From Hydrogeniiclostridium mannosilyticum (GTDB lineage Bacteria; Bacillota; Clostridia; Oscillospirales; Acutalibacteraceae), in NCBI RefSeq assembly GCF_003268275.1, contig NZ_QLYR01000003.1:173781-237780 (forward strand): 64,000 nucleotides of DNA, in the 5' to 3' direction. Positions within the stretch are counted from its first letter, which is position 1. Each line of letters begins with the position of its first letter. The notes below the pieces were generated by a model. It was not told the origin of the DNA. It did no database searches and saw only the letters and a list, made by a program, of their open reading frames with translations. Of the stretch, positions 1 through 8,749 are shown piece after piece. The translations under genes were made by a program, and so were the position numbers.

Positions 1-412
1 CCGCATAGCAGGCCACAATAACAACGCAAAGCGCAATCAGTTCAAGAGACACATAGGGCTCCATTACATTAGACATGAACAGAACGAAAAAGCCAAGATA
101 GTAGGAAGCCATTAATAAAAAATATAACCCGTAAAATGCCGCCGCCACCTTCCCGAATTTACCGAAGCACTCGGTAGACAGCTGGTAAAAATCCTTGCCG
201 GGCGCGGCCTTAAAAAGGAAATAAATTGGCAGGATAAAAACAAAGTTCCCTACCATGGCAAGTAGTGTAGAAATGATATAATCTTGTAAATTTGCACCAT
301 CCGAGAGAACATTGTTAACCGTCAGCAACAGAATTGCACGTGAAATAAAAAGGATGGTAAACAGCTGAGAGGTACGAATCTGGTTGGAAATACTGCTGGA
401 TTCCTTGCCCAT
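1..412 (-). CDS. gerAB: Spore germination permease GerAB family (partial, runs off left edge)
   Basis: Reading the minus strand from the ATG at 412 gives about 137 codons that are still open at the window edge. The peptide begins MGKESSSISNQIRTSQLF and continues as alternating hydrophobic segments and short polar loops, as in the GerAB/endospore germination permease family (APC superfamily, usually about 360 residues with 10 membrane helices). In characterised systems GerAB is the membrane subunit that senses germinant within the GerA receptor of the spore inner membrane. The start follows a GAAAGGATG-like ribosome site and lies only 9 bases after the gerAA stop codon, so the two form one operon in the usual AA-AB order. 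The C-terminal two thirds and any gerAC lie outside the window. Confidence 0.85.
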   Translation of the reverse strand, partial: MGKESSSISNQIRTSQLFTILFISRAILLLTVNNVLSDGANLQDYIISTLLAMVGNFVFILPIYFLFKAAPGKDFYQLSTECFGKFGKVAAAFYGLYFLLMASYYLGFFVLFMSNVMEPYVSLELIALCVVIVACYA

Positions 413-421
413 ATCAAATAA

Positions 422-1871
422 TCATCCTTTCAATTTAGCCCCCGGCATGTCCTGAATTTTAGCCCCGCTTTTCCCCAGCTTTTTCCAGCTGCTGCGAATC
501 AACACATCCCGCATGCCCCGCTTCCCAAACGGCGCTACCGGCGCGCTTAACGGAACGCCGTACAGGTTATTGCTGCATATATTGATTAAAACAAACAGGA
601 AGCCAAGCGAAATTCCCCAAAAACCAATACTGCCGCCCAGCACAATAAAAATGAGCCGCAGCAACGCAATGGACTCATATAAATTCGGCACCGCATAGGA
701 GGATATGGCGCTGACTGCAATGACCATCAGCGTCGGGGCCCAACTAAACCGGAGTTTACGGCGGCCTCGCCGATTACAAGCGCACCGACAATGCTGACCG
801 CATGGCTCAGGCTCTTTGGGGCCCGCAGACCCGCCTCGCGCATAATTTCATAGATGATGTGAATCACCAGCGCTTCCAGCATAATCGGAAAGGGCGTGGT
901 TGTCTCTGATTGGGCAATTTTTATCAACAGCGGCTCCAAAATGAGCTCCGGGTGAAAGGTGGTAACCGACACATAAAAACCGGGCAGAAAAATTGCTAGA
1001 AAGAACGCCAGGTATTTGATAAGCCGGGTAAAGGTGGCATAATAGGGCCTATTGGCATAGTCGTCAAAGCTTTGAAAATTCTCAATAAAAAGGTGCGGAA
1101 CCACCAGGACATTCGGTGTTCCGTCTATAATGACCGCCACCCGCCCCTCGCTGATTTTACCACAGATGGTATCCGGACGTTCTGAAAGCCCCACACAGCT
1201 GAAAATGGAAGTACCCTTTTTTTGGCTATGAAAGGGGTCAGGTAGCCGGCGGCTAAAACATTTTTAAGCGGAATGCTTTTGATGTTGTTCCTGACCTCGC
1301 TCAGAATTTCCTGAGAGACCGTATTGCGCAGATAACATAGGCAAACTGCGGTATTGCTCTCCTCTCCCACAGTCATCCGCTCAAATTTTAGCAGCGGGGT
1401 TTTCATTCGGCGGCGGATCATCGAGACATTTACCTGGAGCGATTCGACAAACCCCTCTCTTGACCCACGCTGCACCACCTCGCTTTTGGGCTCGCTGATG
1501 CTCCTCAGCGAAAACCCCTGAACGCCGATAGCCAAAATCCGCAGGCAGCCGTCCACCAGCAGCAGGGCAAATCCGCTCATTAGCAGATTGAGTGCTGTTT
1601 TATAATCCACCACCTCCTGCTGATCAACGGTGGACAGAACAAAATCCTTCAAATAATCAAATTTCTTTACCGGGTCCTGTTCCAGTATGGCTGCATGTGT
1701 AATCGGGTTCATCACACTCTGGGCCAGGGTCTGTTTATTGACAAGGCCTTCCATGGTGACAATTGCTGCCCTTGTACCGGAAATATGAAATTCCCGGCAA
1801 ATATAATCCAAGCTCCCATCAAAGGCATCTGCAAAATACTTGAGGTTTTCATCCAGATGAATAGATACCAC
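422..1871 (-). pseudogene. gerAA: Spore germination protein GerAA family, interrupted by two frameshifts
   Basis: Three overlapping reading frames (1871-1125, 1194-727, 727-422) together cover a whole GerAA protein: an N-terminal soluble domain, then the conserved SERPDT...EGRVAVIIDGTP block, then a membrane domain ending in the typical C-terminus. The start is a GTG at 1871 behind GGAGGAG. The first break is explained if the run of seven T at 1217-1223 (A7 on the coding strand) was eight, which restores a continuous IAKKKGTSIFSCVGLSERPD reading. The second is explained if CCC at 739-741 was CCCC, giving GLVGAPTLMV as in the family. GerAA forms the oligomeric nutrient-gated ion channel of the germinant receptor. 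As written the gene cannot make a full product. Either it is a true pseudogene or the consensus lost two homopolymer bases. All conserved blocks are otherwise intact, which favours recent loss or sequencing error. Confidence 0.8.
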
Positions 1872-1996
1872 CTATAACTCCTCCTTTTCCCTGTTTGCGT
1901 TATTTTTACAAGGCAGGTGTAAAAATATACATGTATAACCGGCAGCCGTCAATGGCAAACTATTCAACAGTTCCGCGGTCAAGGAGGCTGACTTTT

Positions 1997-2680
1997 ATGA
2001 TGATATCCTTTTTGCGCACGGCCCTGCTTTATGTAGTCATTATTATTGCCGTGCGTTTGATGGGAAAACGGCAAATCAGTGAATTACAAACCAGTGAGCT
2101 CGTCGTCACGCTGTTAATCTCAGATATTGCCGCCATCCCCATGCAGGACAGCGGCCAGCCGCTGGTCAGCGGGCTTTTGCCGATTGGGATTTTGATTGTC
2201 TGTGAAATTCTTGCTTCTATTTGGATGCTCAAGAGCACAAAATTCCGGCGCGCTATCTGCGGCAGGCCAATCGTTGTCATTAACAACGGCAGGATCGACC
2301 AGCAGGAGATGCGGCGCCTGCGCATGAGCACGGAAGACCTCAGTGCACAGCTGCGCCAAAAAGATATCTTTGCGCTGGAGGACGTCGCCTACGCTATTAT
2401 GGAGACCAACGGAAAGATGAGCGTCATCAAAACGCCGGACAAGGAAACGCCTACCGCCGGCATGCTCGGCGTCGCTTTGCCGGATTCCGGCATCGAGGCC
2501 GTTGTTGTCAGCGACGGGGTGATCTCGGATTTTTCACTTGTGCTCATTCACAAAAGCAAAGCCTGGGTGGAGGGCATCCTCAAGGGGAAAAGCACACAGC
2601 TCAACGAAGTATTTATCATGACCGCCAACACCAAAGGCGATTTCCAGATTATTAAAAAGGAGGACGCTAAAACCACATGA
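1997..2680 (+). CDS. DUF421 (YetF-type) membrane protein
   Basis: A 227-residue protein starting at the first of two adjacent ATGs (1997, 2000), 9 bases after AAGGAGG at 1981-1987; an open extension further upstream lacks a ribosome site. Three hydrophobic segments lie at about residues 4-22, 33-50 and 58-76, with the family's RLMGKRQISEL and TSELVVTLLISD blocks. A cytoplasmic C-terminal domain follows, matching DUF421/YetF-YrbG proteins of spore formers. The function of the family is not established. The stop overlaps the start of the next gene by an ATGA, so the two are translationally coupled; DUF421 genes in Clostridia are commonly paired with a DUF4363 gene, as here. It is divergent from the germination operon. 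Confidence 0.85.
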   Translation: MMISFLRTALLYVVIIIAVRLMGKRQISELQTSELVVTLLISDIAAIPMQDSGQPLVSGLLPIGILIVCEILASIWMLKSTKFRRAICGRPIVVINNGRIDQQEMRRLRMSTEDLSAQLRQKDIFALEDVAYAIMETNGKMSVIKTPDKETPTAGMLGVALPDSGIEAVVVSDGVISDFSLVLIHKSKAWVEGILKGKSTQLNEVFIMTANTKGDFQIIKKEDAKTT

Positions 2681-3060
2681 TTAAAAAAGGGATCGCTGCC
2701 GTTCTCCTGGCCCTCTTTCTGCTCGGCCTCAGCCTTACCGGCCTTTTTTACACCAACTATACAGCCGATGAAATGAACCGTCTTCTTACCGAAGCCCTGA
2801 AGGCCTCCCAAGATCAGGACCGTGACAAAGCCGTGGAGTTCAGCGAAAAAGCGTTTGAAGCCTGGGAACGTCAGCATCGGTACCTATGCACCTACATGTC
2901 CCATACCAAGCTTGAAACCATTGACCAGAGCCTTGCAGCGCTTAGTCCGCTGGCCGCCTACGAGACCTGGGATCAGTTCACCGCCGAATGCCGCCGCTGC
3001 TTAACAATGATTCATTATCTGAAAGACGGTGAGATTCCCACACTGGATAATATTTTATAA
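2677..3060 (+). CDS. DUF4363 family small membrane-anchored protein
   Basis: A 127-residue protein whose ATG overlaps the stop of the DUF421 gene. Residues 5-25 are one hydrophobic helix (signal anchor or uncleaved signal). The rest is a helical, charged extracytoplasmic domain rich in Ala, Glu and Gln, with the repeated-helix look of DUF4363 proteins. Family role is unknown; the fixed pairing with DUF421 suggests the two membrane proteins act together. A strong intrinsic terminator follows at 3143, closing the two-gene unit. Confidence 0.75.
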   Translation: MIKKGIAAVLLALFLLGLSLTGLFYTNYTADEMNRLLTEALKASQDQDRDKAVEFSEKAFEAWERQHRYLCTYMSHTKLETIDQSLAALSPLAAYETWDQFTAECRRCLTMIHYLKDGEIPTLDNIL

Positions 3061-3142
3061 CTAGTTCACCTTGATAATCAAACGGCTGGCCGCTGCCAGA
3101 TTTTCCATCCTTACTCATTTTATTGTTTCTTCTCAAAACTCT

Positions 3143-3184
3143 ATGGTTCAGGGAGGCACGGGTGCTTCCCTGAACCATTTTTAT
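3143..3184 (+). terminator. Rho-independent terminator after the DUF421-DUF4363 unit
   Basis: Arms ATGGTTCAGGGAGGCAC and GTGCTTCCCTGAACCAT pair over 17 positions with one mismatch, followed by TTTTTATT. No gene overlaps it. Confidence 0.85.
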
Positions 3185-3236
3185 TGCGGGCATAGCGCCT
3201 TAGCTTCTGTTGACAACGCCTTTATGTAAAATTAAC

Positions 3237-3265
3237 TTGACATTAAAAATTTCTGCTGTTATACT
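3237..3265 (+). promoter_or_regulatory. Sigma-A promoter of the XRE-ABC operon
   Basis: TTGACA at 3237-3242 and TATACT at 3260-3265 are separated by 17 bases. The predicted start lies about 40 bases before the XRE gene. Confidence 0.8.
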
Positions 3266-3310
3266 GAACTACGCTATAATTATTATTTCATAGCAAAGGC
3301 CGTGTTTTTT

Positions 3311-3514
3311 ATGAAAACCAAGTTACCCGCGCTCAGAAAGATGCACAAAATTACCCAGGCAGAGTTAGCCGCCGCCATGGGTGTATCCCGCCAGACCATC
3401 ATCTCCATTGAGTCCGGCAAATATACGGCCTCTCTGCCGCTGGCTTACAAATTATCCCATTTCTTCGGGTGTACCATCGAGGAAGTATTTAATTTTGATG
3501 AGGAGGAATTATGA
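3311..3514 (+). CDS. XRE-family small transcriptional regulator
   Basis: A 67-residue protein that is almost only a helix-turn-helix of the HTH_3/XRE class. QAELAAAMGVSRQTIISIESGKY contains the two recognition helices, and CTIEEVFNFDE is the usual tail of the short YozG-like regulators. The ATG at 3311 is preferred over the GTG at 3302 because AAAGG lies at a suitable distance. The stop TGA directly abuts the ATG of an ABC transporter ATPase, so the three genes form one operon. Regulators of this type in front of ABC exporters usually control the operon itself, but no operator was identified. Confidence 0.85.
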   Translation: MKTKLPALRKMHKITQAELAAAMGVSRQTIISIESGKYTASLPLAYKLSHFFGCTIEEVFNFDEEEL

Positions 3515-4429
3515 ATGACCTTTGAGGCAAAAGGCCTTACCAAAAATTTTGCTGACAAGCAGGTTCTTCAGGGAATCAGCCTACAGACACAAGGTGGAAA
3601 AGCACTGGGGCTTCTGGGCCGCAACGGCGCCGGCAAAACCACTACAATCCGCATTATTATGGGCGTTTTTCCGGCGGACTCCGGCGAAATTCTTATCGAC
3701 GGTCAGCCGATTCGCCGCGAGAGGATCAATTTTGGCTATCTCCCCGAGGAACGCGGACTCTACCCTAAAAAGATAATCTCTGAACAGCTTTTGTACCTGG
3801 CTGAGCTGCGGGGTTCTTCCAAAAAAGCAGCGCTGTCCGCCATGGACCACTGGCTGCAGCGCCTGGAGATGGGCGCGTATAAAAACAAAAAGCTGGATAC
3901 GCTGAGCAAGGGCAACCAACAAAAAATCCAGCTCGTTGCCACGCTGATCTCCAACCCGGATTTTGTCATCCTGGATGAACCCTTTTCCGGCCTTGATCCC
4001 GTCAACGCCATGCTGCTTAAGGATGTCGTGCATGAACTGATAGATGACGGAAAAATCGTCCTTTTCTCCAGCCATCAGATGAGCTACGTCGAGGAGTTCT
4101 GTGACGATATCGCCATCCTCCATCAGGGACGTATCGTCCTCTCCGGCAATATCAGGGATATTAAGCGCTCCTATAACCGCAACAAAATTATTGTGGACAG
4201 CAAAAACGCCCCGCAAATCGCTGCATATACCCGCGAACAATTGCCGGAGCTGGTCGAGAAGAGTACCGCGGAAGGCCCCAACGCCGTCATTACACTCCGG
4301 CAGGCGGAGCAGAAGAACAGCCTGCTTGCCGCCCTGGCAAGCCAGGCCTTCGACATAGACGGCATCAAGGTCTTTGAGCCCTCACTCAACGACATATTCG
4401 TGGAATATACGGAGGAGCATGTACAATGA
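3515..4429 (+). CDS. ABC transporter ATP-binding protein (NatA/YhaQ-like)
   Basis: A 304-residue ATPase with Walker A GRNGAGKT at residues 35-42, Q-loop region near residue 75, signature LSKGNQQ at 130-136, Walker B FVILDEPFSGLDP at about 150-161, and a switch histidine in SSHQMSYVEEF. The C-terminal 70 residues form the extra domain seen in ABC-2 type exporters such as Bacillus NatA and YhaQ. It is expected to energise the permease encoded next, whose ATG overlaps its stop. NatAB-type pairs export sodium or small toxic molecules in studied bacteria; the substrate here is unknown. Confidence 0.88.
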   Translation: MTFEAKGLTKNFADKQVLQGISLQTQGGKALGLLGRNGAGKTTTIRIIMGVFPADSGEILIDGQPIRRERINFGYLPEERGLYPKKIISEQLLYLAELRGSSKKAALSAMDHWLQRLEMGAYKNKKLDTLSKGNQQKIQLVATLISNPDFVILDEPFSGLDPVNAMLLKDVVHELIDDGKIVLFSSHQMSYVEEFCDDIAILHQGRIVLSGNIRDIKRSYNRNKIIVDSKNAPQIAAYTREQLPELVEKSTAEGPNAVITLRQAEQKNSLLAALASQAFDIDGIKVFEPSLNDIFVEYTEEHVQ

Positions 4430-5700
4430 AACAGTTTTGGGCTATTTATAAATTCGAGTTTAAAAACTATGTAAAAAATAAAGGCTTTTTGATTGTGACC
4501 ATACTGCTCGTCGCCGCAGCGGCCGTGGTTCTTTCTCTTCCCCGCCTCGGCGAGATGATCGGCAGCTCGGACTCCCAGGCAGAACAGCAAGCAGCAGGTA
4601 CTGAGGAAAAATCGGAAATCCTTCTTTCCGCAGCTTCACTTGAAGAGGCGGAAAAAGCCGCCGCTTATTTTAATCAAGCCCTTACAGACACCCGGTTCAC
4701 CCCTGTAGACGAGGATGAAGCCTCCCTGAAAAAGGAAATTGAAGCCGGGGCTTACAGCGATGCCGTAATGCTGACCGGCGACCTCAGCTATACCCGGATT
4801 ACCGCCAATGTGTCCATGTATGATACGCTCGACAGCCGTCTGGAAAGCGCTATTCTTAATTATTACCGCCAAACCGCCATGGAAGAACTCGGCGTTTCCG
4901 AGGCCGATGCCAATAAAATATTAACCACTCAGGTTGAGTGTTCTCTCGTACAAACCGGGGACGGAAAAAATCAAATGGAGAATTTTTTCTACACCTACAT
5001 TTTAATTTTTGCTCTGTACATGGCCATTCTACTCTACGGACAGTTTGTGGCGACCAGCGTTGCAACGGAAAAAAGTACCCGGGCCATGGAGTTGCTCATC
5101 ACCTCCACCAAGCCCAAAAATTTGATGTTTGGCAAGGTCTTTGGAGCCGGTTCCGCCGGCCTGGCACAATTTGTGTTAATTTTCGGCACCTGTTACTTGT
5201 TTTATAATCTGAACGCCTCGTACTTTCAGGATGATTGGATTGTACAGTCTATTTTCAACATGCCGCTCTCAATTTTAATGTACGCCATTCTCTTTTTGGT
5301 TCTCGGCTTTTTCCTCTATGCTTTTCTCTACGGAGCACTGGCAAGCTTGGTCAGCCGCATGGAAGAGCTTTCCTCAGCGGTCATGCCGGTAACCTTCCTC
5401 TTTATCATTGCTTTCCTCGTGGTTGTTTATTCAATGAACAGCGGTAATGTAGACTCCGTTCTAATGAAAGCCTGCTCCTTTATTCCCTTTACCTCGCCCA
5501 TGTCCATGTTTGTGCGTATTGCGATGGGTCAGGTTGCCGGCTGGGAAATTGCGCTCTCTGTCCTGATCTTGGTTGTTTCTACAATTGCCATTGGTTTTCT
5601 GGCCGCCGGAATTTACCGCATGGGCGTTTTAATCTACGGCAAAGCGCCCACCCCTGTTGAAATGATTAAAATGCTAAAAAATAACCGCAAGCGCGCCTAA
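4426..5700 (+). CDS. ABC-2 type transporter permease (NatB/YhaP-like)
   Basis: A 424-residue membrane protein coupled by ATGA overlap to the ATPase gene. One N-terminal membrane helix (about residues 18-40) is followed by an extracytoplasmic domain of roughly 140 residues, then five to six hydrophobic helices. The segment ATSVATEKSTRAMELLITSTKP just after the second helix is the coupling-helix motif (VATEKSTR.MELL) typical of NatB/YhaP permeases. It should form a homodimeric channel with the preceding ATPase. A terminator follows at once, so this is the last gene of the operon. Confidence 0.88.
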   Translation: MKQFWAIYKFEFKNYVKNKGFLIVTILLVAAAAVVLSLPRLGEMIGSSDSQAEQQAAGTEEKSEILLSAASLEEAEKAAAYFNQALTDTRFTPVDEDEASLKKEIEAGAYSDAVMLTGDLSYTRITANVSMYDTLDSRLESAILNYYRQTAMEELGVSEADANKILTTQVECSLVQTGDGKNQMENFFYTYILIFALYMAILLYGQFVATSVATEKSTRAMELLITSTKPKNLMFGKVFGAGSAGLAQFVLIFGTCYLFYNLNASYFQDDWIVQSIFNMPLSILMYAILFLVLGFFLYAFLYGALASLVSRMEELSSAVMPVTFLFIIAFLVVVYSMNSGNVDSVLMKACSFIPFTSPMSMFVRIAMGQVAGWEIALSVLILVVSTIAIGFLAAGIYRMGVLIYGKAPTPVEMIKMLKNNRKRA

Positions 5701-5718
5701 GCGGTACGCTCACCGATA

Positions 5719-5767
5719 AGGCTTTCATGGAAGGCGAGGACCGCCGTCTATGAAAGCCTCCTTTTTT
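5719..5767 (+). terminator. Terminator after the ABC exporter operon
   Basis: AGGCTTTCAT and ATGAAAGCCT form a 10-bp stem around a loop that itself can fold (CGAGGACCGCCG). TTTTTT follows at 5762-5767. Confidence 0.75.
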
Positions 5768-5777
5768 ATGCAGCGGT

Positions 5778-5806
5778 TTGACAAATGTTTCAGAAGGTTG
5801 TAGTAT
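5778..5806 (+). promoter_or_regulatory. Sigma-A promoter of the cytidylate-kinase-like gene
   Basis: TTGACA at 5778-5783, 17-base spacer, TAGTAT at 5801-5806. It lies just downstream of the previous operon's terminator. Confidence 0.65.
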
Positions 5807-5858
5807 TTAAATGTACCCATTCACTAAATCTACCTGGATAAAGACTGGAGTGAGCATT

Positions 5859-6482
5859 ATGACATCAACGATTTTTACCATTGCCCGGCAGTATGGAAGC
5901 GGCGGACGCCAGATCGGTAAAAAAATAGCCGAAAGGCTGGAAATCCCTTTTTATGATAAGGAACTAATCGCAATGGCTGCCAAACAAAGCGGCATGAGCG
6001 AGGCTATTTTTGAAAAGGCGGATGAAAAGGCCAGCAGCAGCTTGATTTATTCTCTACTGATGGGCACTTATGCCTATAACGCCCAGCTCACGCCCAATGA
6101 TCTGCCCGTCAACGACAAGCTCTTTTTGCTTCAGACCAATATTATCAAGCAAGTGGCACAAAAGGGGCCGTGCGTCATAGTCGGCCGCTGCGGCGACTAT
6201 ATTCTGCGTGACAATCCCAATTGCTTCAATATCTACGTTTACGCGGATCAGGAAAGCCGGGTGAAGCGCGCCGTGGAGGAGTACGGCATTGAAGCAAAGC
6301 ACGCGGCAGAGTTTATTGCCAAAAAGGATAAGCAGCGGGCCAACTACTATAATTTCTATACCAATCTCAAATGGGGAGCGGCCCAAAATTACCACCTTAC
6401 CCTTAACTCCCAGAAATTTGGCATCGACCGTTCCGCACAGTTGATCTGCGGCGCTGCAGAGCTGCTTCATTCCGCCCCTTAA
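5859..6482 (+). CDS. Cytidylate kinase-like family protein
   Basis: A 207-residue protein of the Cytidylate_kin2 type. The N-terminal ITIARQYGSGG-type motif (here FTIARQYGSGGRQIGKKIAERL) replaces the usual P-loop start, PFYDKELI follows, and CVIVGRCGDYIL lies in the middle. The start at 5859 (ATG after GGAGTGAG) is chosen over an upstream ATG at 5811, which falls only a few bases after the predicted -10. Proteins of this family are predicted nucleotide kinases with no firmly assigned substrate; they are common in gut Clostridia in addition to the true Cmk. It has its own promoter. Confidence 0.8.
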   Translation: MTSTIFTIARQYGSGGRQIGKKIAERLEIPFYDKELIAMAAKQSGMSEAIFEKADEKASSSLIYSLLMGTYAYNAQLTPNDLPVNDKLFLLQTNIIKQVAQKGPCVIVGRCGDYILRDNPNCFNIYVYADQESRVKRAVEEYGIEAKHAAEFIAKKDKQRANYYNFYTNLKWGAAQNYHLTLNSQKFGIDRSAQLICGAAELLHSAP

Positions 6483-6565
6483 AAATAAAAATAGGTTTCC
6501 AGCGGGCTGCTGTTAACAATATAAGACCGCTGAGCGAGCCGGAAACATAAAGGAGAACGACTTTT

Positions 6566-7129
6566 ATGAGCCATCTTGAAATGCGGTACAACGAACCGCT
6601 TCCACACCGCCCTTACCTTCTGCCTGAAGGGTATCGCCTGGTTACCGTGGAAACTGATGCCGACAAGCTGGGCTGGATCGAGGCTTGTGCAGAGGGTTTA
6701 TCCACCGGGGCCTGGACCGTCAAGGATTTTGAAAAAAACATGCTGGAGCCGGAAGGGCTTGCGAAGGATCAGATCTTTCTGGTCAAGGATGCCGCAGGCA
6801 GGGTCGTTGCCACTGCGACAGCCTGGCTTAAACCTGGAAACCGTGGCTACCTTCACATGGTTGCCGCCCTCCCCGAGGCCCGCGGACTTGGGCTTGGCGG
6901 CCTGCTCACACAGCATGTGCTCGATTTTTTCCTGGCGCGCGGCGTCGATTATATCACGCTTGACACAGACGATTTCCGGCTCCCGGCTATTAAAACGTAC
7001 CTGCGGCTTGGATTTATTCCTGTACTCAGCGAATATGGCGCAGAACAGCTTTGGAGAGACATTTTTGTAAAAACAGGGCTGCGCACACCTGTTTTTGAAG
7101 TTCAACACGTCAAAAAGGAAATGAACTGA
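6566..7129 (+). CDS. GNAT family N-acetyltransferase
   Basis: A 187-residue protein starting at ATG 6566 behind AAAGGAG. The acetyl-CoA binding stretch is seen as LHMVAALPEARGLGLGGLLTQHVLDF (motif A, R/Q-x-x-G-x-G/A form) at about residues 96-121. It is followed by TLDTDDFRLPAIKTYLRLGFIPV, the motif B region that ends GNAT domains. The substrate cannot be told from sequence. It may be read from its own promoter in the short gap after the kinase gene or by read-through. Confidence 0.8.
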   Translation: MSHLEMRYNEPLPHRPYLLPEGYRLVTVETDADKLGWIEACAEGLSTGAWTVKDFEKNMLEPEGLAKDQIFLVKDAAGRVVATATAWLKPGNRGYLHMVAALPEARGLGLGGLLTQHVLDFFLARGVDYITLDTDDFRLPAIKTYLRLGFIPVLSEYGAEQLWRDIFVKTGLRTPVFEVQHVKKEMN

Positions 7130-7156
7130 ACACGAGGGGTTTTGCTTTTTTACTGA

Positions 7157-7188
7157 AAGAACGCGCTGCCGGCTGGCAGCGCATTCTT
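7157..7188. terminator. Bidirectional hairpin between convergent acetyltransferase genes
   Basis: AAGAACGCGCTGCC pairs with GGCAGCGCATTCTT (one G-T pair) around a four-base loop. It lies between the + gene ending at 7129 and the minus gene ending at 7214. T-runs are short on both sides, so efficiency is uncertain. Confidence 0.6.
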
Positions 7189-7213
7189 CATTGTAACCCT
7201 TCTTTACATTCTG

Positions 7214-8434
7214 TTAGAATAAATCCATAATATAGCATTTTTTCCGGTAAAATACTTGTTCCAGCGGAGCCTGCGGCGTATGTACCTTTATGCGCGGCAT
7301 CCAGGGGATATCCTCTGCCCCCCTGGCGCCACAAATCAGGGCGGAAAACTCATTGATTGGCATCGTGACGTCTGCTGCCGCCTCCGTCTTTTCCACCCGG
7401 TTTTCCCGGCCCGGTGCAAACGTCAGCTCCCACACCGCATTATTCTGCGGCAGCATTTCGTCCAGCACACGAATGCGGACTGTACCGCTGCCCCTGCACC
7501 TACACACGGAAAGCACATCCTCCACCCGGACAACACGCGCCATTCCATTAAAAAGTACCTGGCACTTTGCTGTGTTGTTCTCGCCCACCAAAGAGGTGAC
7601 AGAAAGAGAACCCGGAACGGAAAAACGAATTTTTTCATAGTCGGCCGAGAATGCCTGTTTAACAAAATAAAGCAGGCCCTGCAGGGCGCGTACATCCAGA
7701 AAAAGCAGGCCGTTCCGCAACGCGAAACCATTAGTGCAATCCATGATAACGCCTTCCGCCTCTCTTTGCTTACGGCAGATCATAAAGCCGCGCGCGGCGC
7801 CGGTTTCATCCTTCCAAAGATAAATATACCGCTGTTGGTTCAATAAATTCGTTTTTTCAAGTTCTTCTTCGTATATTTCACGGACGGCGGCCAGATTATA
7901 ATCCTTATAAAACTGCCGGTAAATTTCAAGCAGCGGCTGCGTACTCTCACCCGGCAAAAGCTGTTCAATGCGCCCGCCTACATCCATGGTTTTCATATCC
8001 TGAAGCGGCACCGTCCACACACGGTTTTCCGCGCCGACCTCATAGCCGAATTTGCGGTAATATTGAGTGCTAAACGGGTAGAGAAATGAGAGGCTGAACT
8101 CCTTCTCATACATATCTTGAAGCGCCGCGCCAATGCAAGCCCGAATTGCCCCACTGCGACGGTATTGAGGCAGTGTCGAGACTCCGCCTACACCGCCCAT
8201 CAGCGCTTCACGGCCTTCAAAATTGCAGCGGTAGCGGCGAATACTCATACAGCCATATAAGGCGGTTTCATCCTCAGAAAACGCTCCCCACATCCAGTTG
8301 TCCTTGTCCGCAGCCGGGGGCTGCTTTTCCGCCTCTTCCTTTTCCTTCTGATACTCGCTGTTACCCTCAAAAGCCACAGCCTGCACCAGATGCGCCCGGT
8401 AGTATTCCGCCGGAGCTAGCTTACGCACAATCAC
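7214..8434 (-). CDS. Eis-like GNAT acetyltransferase with sterol-carrier-like C-terminus
   Basis: A 406-residue protein starting with GTG at 8434 (GGGAGG 10 bases before). The N-terminal GNAT domain has the acetyl-CoA motif VGGVSTLPQYRRSGAIRACIGAAL at about residues 80-103. The length and the low-complexity C-terminal region ending in a carboxyl group after a hydrophobic strand match the Eis/DUF4111-like tripartite acetyltransferases (two GNAT folds plus an SCP2-like domain) common in Firmicutes. Mycobacterial Eis acetylates aminoglycosides and peptides; the substrate here is unknown. It has no operon partner and is divergent from the MutS-like gene. Confidence 0.8.
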   Translation of the reverse strand: MIVRKLAPAEYYRAHLVQAVAFEGNSEYQKEKEEAEKQPPAADKDNWMWGAFSEDETALYGCMSIRRYRCNFEGREALMGGVGGVSTLPQYRRSGAIRACIGAALQDMYEKEFSLSFLYPFSTQYYRKFGYEVGAENRVWTVPLQDMKTMDVGGRIEQLLPGESTQPLLEIYRQFYKDYNLAAVREIYEEELEKTNLLNQQRYIYLWKDETGAARGFMICRKQREAEGVIMDCTNGFALRNGLLFLDVRALQGLLYFVKQAFSADYEKIRFSVPGSLSVTSLVGENNTAKCQVLFNGMARVVRVEDVLSVCRCRGSGTVRIRVLDEMLPQNNAVWELTFAPGRENRVEKTEAAADVTMPINEFSALICGARGAEDIPWMPRIKVHTPQAPLEQVFYRKKCYIMDLF

Positions 8435-8749
8435 GATTTCAATCCTCCCTTTTAACTTAGCGGGCAGGGACTGCTCCCTCTTTTCCCCTTGAATCTACAT
8501 GAAATTTATCTTATCACATTACCTGTTGCCGATGCAATCCCTTAACGCAAAAAAAGCAAATTCTTTCATGCCGGCCCGTACCCCTTACCGGATCCAGACA
8601 GCACTCCCTTGCACTTAAAATTCATCGGCATTTACGCTGCAATAAAGAAAAGAACAATCCTATCATCCATAAAAATTAAAATATAGTTCTTTTATTTTTA
8701 TGCAAAATAGATTATAATTAAAAAAATATATAAGGAAAGGTTTTGTTGT
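8435..8749. other. Divergent intergenic region, promoters only
   Basis: This 315-base AT-rich stretch separates the eis-like and mutS-like genes. On the + strand TATAAT at 8713-8718 and AAGGAAAGG at 8731-8739 lead to the mutS-like ATG; no convincing -35 was seen. No reading frame, structured RNA or repeat was found. Confidence 0.5.

Noticed and set aside
3187-3230. Second promoter (TTGACA...TAAAAT) upstream of the XRE gene
   Set aside because: The spacer is only 11 bases; the nearby TTGACA/TATACT pair with 17 bases is far better.
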